NCBI GenBank assembly: GCA_035639875.1
Contig: DASQXE010000067.1
Location: 1-15,838, forward strand
DNA: 15,838 bases
Source: JAIBJP01 sp035639875
GTDB lineage: Bacteria; Actinomycetota; Thermoleophilia; Gaiellales; Gaiellaceae
Direction of reading: 5' to 3'
In this document: piece by piece, positions 12,101 through 15,838 of the stretch
Layout of the letters: each line of letters opens with the position of its first letter
Numbering within the stretch: the first letter of the stretch is position 1
Notes under the pieces: generated by a model
The model's input: only the letters and a program-made list of their open reading frames with translations
Databases searched by the model: none
What the model was told of the DNA's origin: nothing
Program-made: the position numbers and the translations under genes

Positions 12101-12673
12101 GCACTGGCGGCGTTTGAGCTGAACGAGGCAGAGGCGTCCAAGCGGGCTCTCGACACTTACGATGCGACGGCGGTCTCCGGCCCTGGACTCTTCGCCTATC
12201 ACTTGGTCGAAATCCTCCGTCCTCTGATCGGCCTGGAGGACGCGCGACGCAGGGCCGAGCAGCTCGAAAAAGCCGAGGGCGCGCAGGGCGAGGTCTATCG
12301 GCTACGCCTCGAGCTCCAGCTCAGTGCGCTCGAGCGGGCCTGGGAGCAGCTTCACCGCTTCGCCGAGAACGCACGTGCACTGGCGGTGTCCGCGTGCGCG
12401 CCGCACCTCGCGTGGATGGCTGACTGGGGGCTTTCCGTCGAGCTTGCCGATCGCGGCCAGATCCGCAAGTCGATCGCAAATGCGAAGACTGCGGCCTCGG
12501 CACTGGAGGCCTACGGGGAGCGCTACCTGGCTGCACGACTGCTCGTCGATCTTCTTCCCTTCCTCGACGTAGGCGCCGCGAGTGAGCTCGCAGAAGAGGC
12601 GATCCAGCGGCTCGAGGCGATGGGCGCTGCGGGCAGCGCCGCGGAGGCGAGGCAGTGGCTTTCGAGTCGTTGA
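9125..12673 (+). CDS. Zinc-ribbon / class III cyclase / AAA-type ATPase / TPR signalling protein
   Basis: This is a 1182-residue cytosolic protein. Residues 9-51 hold two zinc ribbons (CPSCG..CPTCG and CPSCG..CAACG). A class III cyclase domain spans about 65-245 with intact catalytic residues: Asp73, Lys113, Asp117, Asp188, Asn191 and Arg195 (VLFADLTGSTA, EKFIGDAVMAVFG, GDVVNVAARLQ). An ATPase module follows, with Walker A GQAGIGKS (290-297) and Walker B VVIDD (about 425-429); the intervening LVGRERELALLE is typical of STAND/MalT-like regulators. From about residue 650 the protein is alpha-helical and Ala/Glu/Leu-rich, consistent with TPR-like repeats. The architecture (cyclase-predicted ATPase-TPR) is common in soil actinobacteria and mycobacteria, and the natural signal is unknown. 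GTG 9125 has TGGAGG 8 bases upstream. The 3' end overlaps the methyltransferase gene by 19 bases. Confidence 0.93.
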   Translation: MTSVGQSRCPSCGAETKPGSRFCPTCGRVLAEACPSCGAETTVGERFCAACGHRLDRPSAREEERKLVTVLFADLTGSTALGEQLDPERLRTLLSEYFGAMASVIESQGGVVEKFIGDAVMAVFGIPAAHEDDAERALRAALAMQARLEELNAEIAARHGVELAMRIGVNSGEVIAGTETDQFMVTGDVVNVAARLQQTAEPGDVAAGERTYLATRGAFSTEPLEHRELKGKSLPVRAWRVLGTAEAARPRGVPGISSRLVGRERELALLETLYRGSADEARPALVTILGQAGIGKSRLTEEFIAEVHSGPEAPAVYRGRCLPYGEGITYWALREILWAAAGILLDDAAEVAAEKLTDFVRGVFDDRSLDSTEVDRVHFALATTAGIGLPENPLEGMSPESIGEELGLAWPRFLSALAGRRPTLVVIDDLHRGEPPLLDMVEHLVSRSTGPVFIIATGRPELAQMRTGWSARSGMSQISLDPLSAAESETLLHELLPSVGPSLRQRILAAAEGNPLFAEEIVAHLIDEGVLAWRPDGIAEAAPDANVTIPDTVRALLTARVDALAVEEKRTLQDAAVVGRIFWTTTLELMRDEDVRPALRALEAKGLVQTRPRSALPGQTELAFRHGLIREVAYESIPKGRRATAHAEVAGWIEEIGGDRREEYVELIAHHYESAALPENAELAWPTDTARRDDVRARATDALLAAGRAATTKFAIDQALGFGNRALSLARTDAERLAALELKAQAAHAGVRADEAWSYYCGALELAERLGDVGVTQRLRARATLLWARYAGALASDDWKTKAAEMVRGGLEHADNAQATFELGALLTGRAGFRFWKVAPHSKEDARRDAERAVAIAQEIGSQTLLSYALDMLVMETAEGFCESAELAQRTLAVGRTMEDRGEAHEMFVTASLAFSGAGRFEEAAGAGAEAAALAARLGPHRSLHAGSAQTTALVPLGRFAELAEATATAPDLVAEEGMHTCFHGLTALAGQALAAFELNEAEASKRALDTYDATAVSGPGLFAYHLVEILRPLIGLEDARRRAEQLEKAEGAQGEVYRLRLELQLSALERAWEQLHRFAENARALAVSACAPHLAWMADWGLSVELADRGQIRKSIANAKTAASALEAYGERYLAARLLVDLLPFLDVGAASELAEEAIQRLEAMGAAGSAAEARQWLSSR

Positions 12674-13515
12674 AAACCCGTCAGGCGGAGGTGTGGGGAT
12701 CCGCGCCCTGGGAGCGCGTCGCAGAGACGCTGGCGCCGCTACACGATCACTTAGTCGCGGAACTTTCTCCGCGGGCCGGCGAGCGCTGGCTCGACGCCGC
12801 CACCGGGACGGGGGCTGTCGCTATCCGAGCTGCGCGGGCAGGAGCGGAGCTGACCGGGCTCGACCTTGCGCCGCGGCTTGTGGAAACTGCCAAGCGCCTG
12901 GCGGCCGACGAAGGCCTCGACATTCGCTTCGACGTGGGCGACTGCGAGGACCTCCCCTACGACGACGCGAGCTTCGACGTCGTCGCCTCAGCCGTGGGGG
13001 TCATCTTCGCTCCCGACCACGTTGCCGTCGCTCGTGAGCTAGCGCGAGTCTGCCGGCCCGGAGGGAGACTGGGCCTCGTGTCGTGGCAACCCAATCCCGC
13101 GTGGTCGGCCGTGCTCGAGCCGTTCCGTCTTCGACCCGAGCCGGGGGCGGGAGATCCCGATGACTGGGGCCGGAAGGAGCATGTGCGCGACCTCCTCGGC
13201 TACGAGTTCGAGCTCAGATTCGTGGAGGGAAATCACGCGCTTCAAGGCGAGTCGGCCGAGGCGATCTGGGAGCTCTTGACCACCGCGCACGGTGCTTTCA
13301 AAGCCCTGCTGGAGTCCCTCGATGCGCCTCGCCGTGGGCAGCTGCACCGCGCGTTCGTCGGATACCTCGAGCAGTACCGCGCGGACGGCGGTATCAGCGC
13401 GCCGGACGACTATCTCCTCATCCTCGGTGTACGGCGGGGCAGAGCTGTGACAGCAAAGGGACGACACCAGGACGCGCTTCGAGGACCGGAGCGACCGCAA
13501 GAAGGCCATGGTTAA
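12655..13515 (+). CDS. SAM-dependent class I methyltransferase (UbiE/Methyltransf_11-like)
   Basis: This is a 286-residue protein. The SAM-binding site is clear: motif I WLDAATGTG (about 45-53), the acidic end of strand 2 in TGLDLAP, motif II region GDCEDLPYDDASFDVVAS and the post-motif RVCRPGGRLGLVSW. It is a soluble small-molecule methyltransferase with an unknown acceptor. GTG 12655 is supported by GGAGG 7 bases upstream, both inside the end of the cyclase-ATPase gene, so the two genes form one transcript. The last 27 or so residues after YLLILGVRR are basic and low in complexity, longer than relatives that end at that strand; they may be non-conserved run-on sequence. The gene is convergent with fabI, 29 bases away. 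Confidence 0.9.
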   Translation: MAFESLKTRQAEVWGSAPWERVAETLAPLHDHLVAELSPRAGERWLDAATGTGAVAIRAARAGAELTGLDLAPRLVETAKRLAADEGLDIRFDVGDCEDLPYDDASFDVVASAVGVIFAPDHVAVARELARVCRPGGRLGLVSWQPNPAWSAVLEPFRLRPEPGAGDPDDWGRKEHVRDLLGYEFELRFVEGNHALQGESAEAIWELLTTAHGAFKALLESLDAPRRGQLHRAFVGYLEQYRADGGISAPDDYLLILGVRRGRAVTAKGRHQDALRGPERPQEGHG

Positions 13516-13529
13516 GCCAAAAGCGGCTT
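13514..13529. terminator. Short hairpin between convergent genes
   Basis: AAGCC-aaaagc-GGCTT starts at the methyltransferase stop codon, in the 29-base gap before the end of the convergent fabI gene. The five-pair stem is weak and lacks a T-tract; it may serve as a bidirectional terminator. Confidence 0.35.
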
Positions 13530-13544
13530 GTCTAGAGGCCCCAT

Positions 13545-14321
13545 CTACATCCCCATCGCGTGATAGCCGGAGTCGACGTAGAGCGTCGTCCCGGTCACGT
13601 TCTGTGCCTCGTCCGAGAGCAGGAACGCGGCCGCCGCGCCGACGTCGTCGGCCGAGATCGGGCGGTGCAGCGGCGCTCGCTCCTCGACGATGGCCTCCAT
13701 GGTCGGAAAGCCGGCGATCGAGCGTGCGGCGAGCGTTCGCACCGGCCCCGCCGAGACAGCGTTCAAGCGGATGTTCTTCTGCCCGAGATCCCAGGCGAGA
13801 TAGCGCAGCGATGCGTCGAGGGCAGCCTTCGCCACCCCCATGACGTTGTAGTGCGGAACGGCCCGCTCGCCCCCGAGGTAGGTCATCGTCAGGATGGAGC
13901 CGCCTCCGGCGGCCTCCATCAGCGGCTCGGCGGCCCGCGCAGCCGCGACCAGCGAATAGGCGGATACGTCGAGCGCGAGCCAGAAACGGTCACGGGGCGT
14001 GTCCGTGAACCGCCCCTCCAGGTCGCGCGCATCCGCGAACGCGACCGAGTGCACGAGCAGATCGAGCTGGCCACCGAACGTCTCGGCGACCTCCGTGAAC
14101 ACGCGTTCGAGATCGTCGTCGGCGCGCACGTCGCACTCCGTCACCAGCGGGCTCGAGACCGACTGTGCGAGCTCGCGGACGGTTTCCTCGATTCGGTCGC
14201 CTTGATAGGTGAACGCGAGCTCGGCGCCACCCCCCGCGAGCTTCTGCGCGATCGCCCAGGCGATCGAGCGGCGGTTGGCGACGCCCAGCACGAGGCCGCG
14301 CTTGCCCGTGAAATCAGGCAC
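13545..14321 (-). CDS. fabI: Enoyl-[acyl-carrier-protein] reductase (NADH), FabI/InhA type
   Basis: This is a 258-residue short-chain dehydrogenase of the FabI family, which reduces trans-2-enoyl-ACP in the last step of each fatty acid elongation cycle. GLVLGVANRRSIAWAIA is the NAD-binding segment typical of FabI (G-x5-SIAxxIA in place of the classical SDR glycine motif). The catalytic tyrosine and lysine are Tyr158 and Lys165 (HYNVMGVAKA, Y-x6-K), the same numbers as in InhA, and Tyr148 stands in TMTYLGG. It ends GYHAMGM. GTG 14321 is chosen because TAGGCT lies 7 bases upstream and PDFTGKRGLVLG then starts at the usual position; the ATG at 14366 lies inside the PAP2 gene. Ten bases separate it from that upstream gene, so co-transcription plus an own promoter is likely. 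Confidence 0.95.
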   Translation of the reverse strand: MPDFTGKRGLVLGVANRRSIAWAIAQKLAGGGAELAFTYQGDRIEETVRELAQSVSSPLVTECDVRADDDLERVFTEVAETFGGQLDLLVHSVAFADARDLEGRFTDTPRDRFWLALDVSAYSLVAAARAAEPLMEAAGGGSILTMTYLGGERAVPHYNVMGVAKAALDASLRYLAWDLGQKNIRLNAVSAGPVRTLAARSIAGFPTMEAIVEERAPLHRPISADDVGAAAAFLLSDEAQNVTGTTLYVDSGYHAMGM

Positions 14322-14328
14322 GGGCGGG

Positions 14329-14334
14329 AGCCTA
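14329..14334 (-). promoter_or_regulatory. -10 box (TAGGCT) for fabI, made of the PAP2 stop codon
   Basis: On the minus strand TAGGCT is followed by 7 bases and GTG 14321. Its first three bases are the TAG stop of the PAP2 gene. It fits TANNNT at leaderless spacing but matches only three consensus positions, so support is moderate. Confidence 0.35.
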
Positions 14335-15030
14335 GTCGAGCGCCCGCGCCAACCGCAGGGCTGCAAAGCCGAGCGCCGCGCCTGCGACCGCGTCGAGCAC
14401 GTAGTGGTTCGCGGTCACGAAGATGACCGCCGCGACGAGCGGGGGATACGCGGGCGCCGCGTTCCGCGCGAGCGCCGAGCGGCTCGTCTGCGCGATCCCC
14501 GCCGCCGTGATGACCGCGTAGACGACATGGATGCTGGGCATCGCCGCAATCGGGTCGTAGAGCTTGGCGATGACGCCCGTGTCGAGGTCGACACCGCTCA
14601 CGTCCGCGATCGTGTCCACGAGATGATCGAGGGTGCGCGGCGGGGCCACCGGAAAGAAGAGAAAGACCGGCTGCGCGCCGAGCGTGGCCAGCAGGGCGGC
14701 GCGGCGCAACCGATGGAACTCGGGATCGCGGCGGCGAAAGAGCCGGACGAGCCAGCCCACCGTCAAGCCGACGTTCAGCGTCACGTACGCAACGTTGAGG
14801 CCGCCGACCAGCCGCCGCCGTGACAGCAGCCACGCCTGGAGCTCCGGCTCGACGTGGACTCCCAGGCGCCGCTCGAGGGCGACGATCCGCTCAGCGTTGC
14901 GGGCGGCAAGCCGGCGGCCCTCGTCATTCACGACGAGGCGACGGACGAGCAGGTAGGCGGCGTAGACTCCTAGGCCGATCGCCACCTCGCGGCGGCGCGA
15001 AAAGGGTCTTGCCCGCGCTCGCGCTCCCAT
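14332..15030 (-). CDS. PAP2-superfamily membrane phosphatase/transferase (Aur1-like)
   Basis: This is a 232-residue protein with about five or six membrane helices. The PAP2 active-site segments are present in order: VAPPRTLD (Arg132), AAMPSIHVVYA (Ser166, His168) and TANHYVLDAVAGA (His209 as nucleophile, Asp213). The short phosphate motif and the TANHYxLD form resemble the PAP2_3/inositolphosphotransferase-like branch (PF14378), which acts on lipid phosphates such as phosphatidate, undecaprenyl pyrophosphate or inositol phospholipids at the outer membrane face. The precise substrate is unknown. The N-terminus is basic (MGARARARPFSRRRE). ATG 15030 faces the divergent gene at 15056 with only 25 bases between them. 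The downstream neighbour is fabI, so the pair links lipid supply and lipid processing. Confidence 0.88.
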   Translation of the reverse strand: MGARARARPFSRRREVAIGLGVYAAYLLVRRLVVNDEGRRLAARNAERIVALERRLGVHVEPELQAWLLSRRRLVGGLNVAYVTLNVGLTVGWLVRLFRRRDPEFHRLRRAALLATLGAQPVFLFFPVAPPRTLDHLVDTIADVSGVDLDTGVIAKLYDPIAAMPSIHVVYAVITAAGIAQTSRSALARNAAPAYPPLVAAVIFVTANHYVLDAVAGAALGFAALRLARALD

Positions 15031-15055
15031 AGCAAGGCGACATACTTATCCACCC
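15031..15055. promoter_or_regulatory. Compact divergent promoter region
   Basis: Only 25 bases separate ATG 15030 (minus) from ATG 15056 (plus). The AT-rich patch CATACTTATC (15041-15050) is the only candidate core for both directions: TACTTA lies 7 bases before ATG 15056, and TATGTC lies 8 bases before ATG 15030. Neither gene has a Shine-Dalgarno sequence here. Confidence 0.4.
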
Positions 15056-15838
15056 ATGCGCACCCCGTGGCGCCGTTACCTCTTTCGCGTCGCCGTCGGC
15101 TCCGGCGCCACGGGCGCCTTCCTGTGGCTGTTCCTGCGCGAGGTCGACCTCCACGAAGCGTGGCGGGAGATTACGGCACTGCCGGGCTGGACGATGCTTG
15201 CCGCGCTCGGACTCATCATCGTGAACGTCGGCTTCATGACGCTGCGGTGGAAGTACCTGCTCTCGGGCGCCGGGTACACGATCCGCAAGCGCAAGCTCTT
15301 TTCGACCGTCTCGGTCGGGCGGGCCGCGAACAACATCCTCCCGGCACGCGGCGGCGATCTCCTCCGCATCGAGTCCATGCGGGAGCAGCACGTGCCCGCC
15401 TTCGTCGCCGCCGGGACGCTCTTCGCGGAGCGGCTGCTCGACGGCGTCGTCCTCTCGGTCTGGATCCTGCTCGGCGCGCTCATGATCGGAGAGGGCGGCG
15501 CCGTCCTCCTCACGGGGATCGCGCTTTCGGCGGGCACGGCCGTCGGGGTCTTCCTCGTCGCGCTCGCCGCGCGGGACAGCGAGCGCACGGAGACCTTCAT
15601 CTGGAGGGCGACGCAATGGCTGCCGCCGCGCTGGCACACGCGCGCCGCGCGCGCCGCCGCGCATTTCGTCGAGGGGCTCGGGGCCTTTCGCGGCCGCAAG
15701 CGCGTCTTCCTCGTCTTCGCCACGTCCGTCGCGATGTGGCTCGCCGACGTGGCGATGTACTACGTCGTCGGCCAGGCCTTCGACGTGGACATCGGAGTGG
15801 GCGGCTTCTTCCTCCTGGAGGGCGTCGGGAACCTGGCG
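15056..15838 (+). CDS. Lysylphosphatidylglycerol-synthase-like TM protein (UPF0104), N-terminal part
   Basis: 261 codons are visible and the frame is open to the window edge, so the C-terminus is missing. A basic start (MRTPWRRYLFR) leads into the first helix, followed by several more. The family signature GRAANNILPARGGDLLR (88-104) is intact, as is ERLLDGVVL (125-133); both are hallmarks of the UPF0104/LPG_synthase_TM (PF03706) flippase-like domain, also found in AglD-type proteins. Members move or modify lipid-linked molecules in the cytoplasmic membrane. Whether a soluble aminoacyl-transferase domain follows, as in MprF, cannot be seen. Most standalone members of about 320 residues lack it. 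The start is fixed by the short gap to the divergent PAP2 gene. Confidence 0.88.
   Translation, partial: MRTPWRRYLFRVAVGSGATGAFLWLFLREVDLHEAWREITALPGWTMLAALGLIIVNVGFMTLRWKYLLSGAGYTIRKRKLFSTVSVGRAANNILPARGGDLLRIESMREQHVPAFVAAGTLFAERLLDGVVLSVWILLGALMIGEGGAVLLTGIALSAGTAVGVFLVALAARDSERTETFIWRATQWLPPRWHTRAARAAAHFVEGLGAFRGRKRVFLVFATSVAMWLADVAMYYVVGQAFDVDIGVGGFFLLEGVGNLA

Noticed and set aside
1..15838. CRISPR arrays, insertion sequences, prophage or toxin-antitoxin genes
   Set aside because: No regularly spaced direct repeats, transposase or integrase motifs, or phage structural proteins were seen anywhere in the window.

Overview
The window is GC-rich throughout. It has dense, short-spaced genes, many GTG starts, and several genes whose start codon lies 6-7 bases after a TANNNT-type -10 box, which suggests leaderless transcription. 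Zinc-ribbon class III cyclases fused to ATPase/TPR modules, an InhA-like FabI and a YbdK-type ligase all fit a deep-branching actinobacterium of the Thermoleophilia/Gaiellales kind. That assignment is inference from protein style, because no rRNA or marker gene is present.

Layout. 1-134 is the 3' end of a thioredoxin gene, followed by a strong hairpin and a small structured repeat. 296-1511 holds a small hypothetical protein and a zinc-ribbon NUDIX hydrolase (minus), a minimal cNMP-fold-like protein (plus) and a 61-residue membrane protein (minus). 1516-2728 is a divergent pair: a beta-lactamase-fold serine hydrolase and a Rid-family protein. 2729-2953 is non-coding and rich in structure, with a second copy of the repeat and three hairpins. 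2954-3391 (minus) encodes a small exported, C-terminally anchored protein. 3498-7002 (plus) is a run of a YbdK-family carboxylate-amine ligase, a peroxiredoxin and a large membrane protein. 6986-8107 has a class III cyclase (minus) diverging from a small unknown protein (plus). 8117-8872 is a MOSC protein (minus). 9125-13515 is a large zinc-ribbon/cyclase/ATPase/TPR protein overlapping a SAM methyltransferase. 13545-15030 (minus) is an enoyl-ACP reductase and a PAP2-family membrane enzyme. From 15056 a UPF0104/LPG-synthase-like membrane protein runs off the right edge.

The most important observation is in the peroxiredoxin gene at 4703-5167. An in-frame TGA (4835-4837) sits exactly where the peroxidatic cysteine should be. 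Coding continues in the same frame on both sides, and a bacterial SECIS-like hairpin follows at the expected distance. The simplest reading is a selenocysteine peroxiredoxin, translationally coupled by an ATGA overlap to a glutamate-cysteine-ligase-family enzyme. Ordinary gene calling would split or truncate it and lose the active site.

Secondary signals are a two-copy intergenic repeat with compensatory base changes in its stem, overlapping divergent leaderless promoters, and two intact class III cyclases near a degenerate cNMP-binding-like protein.
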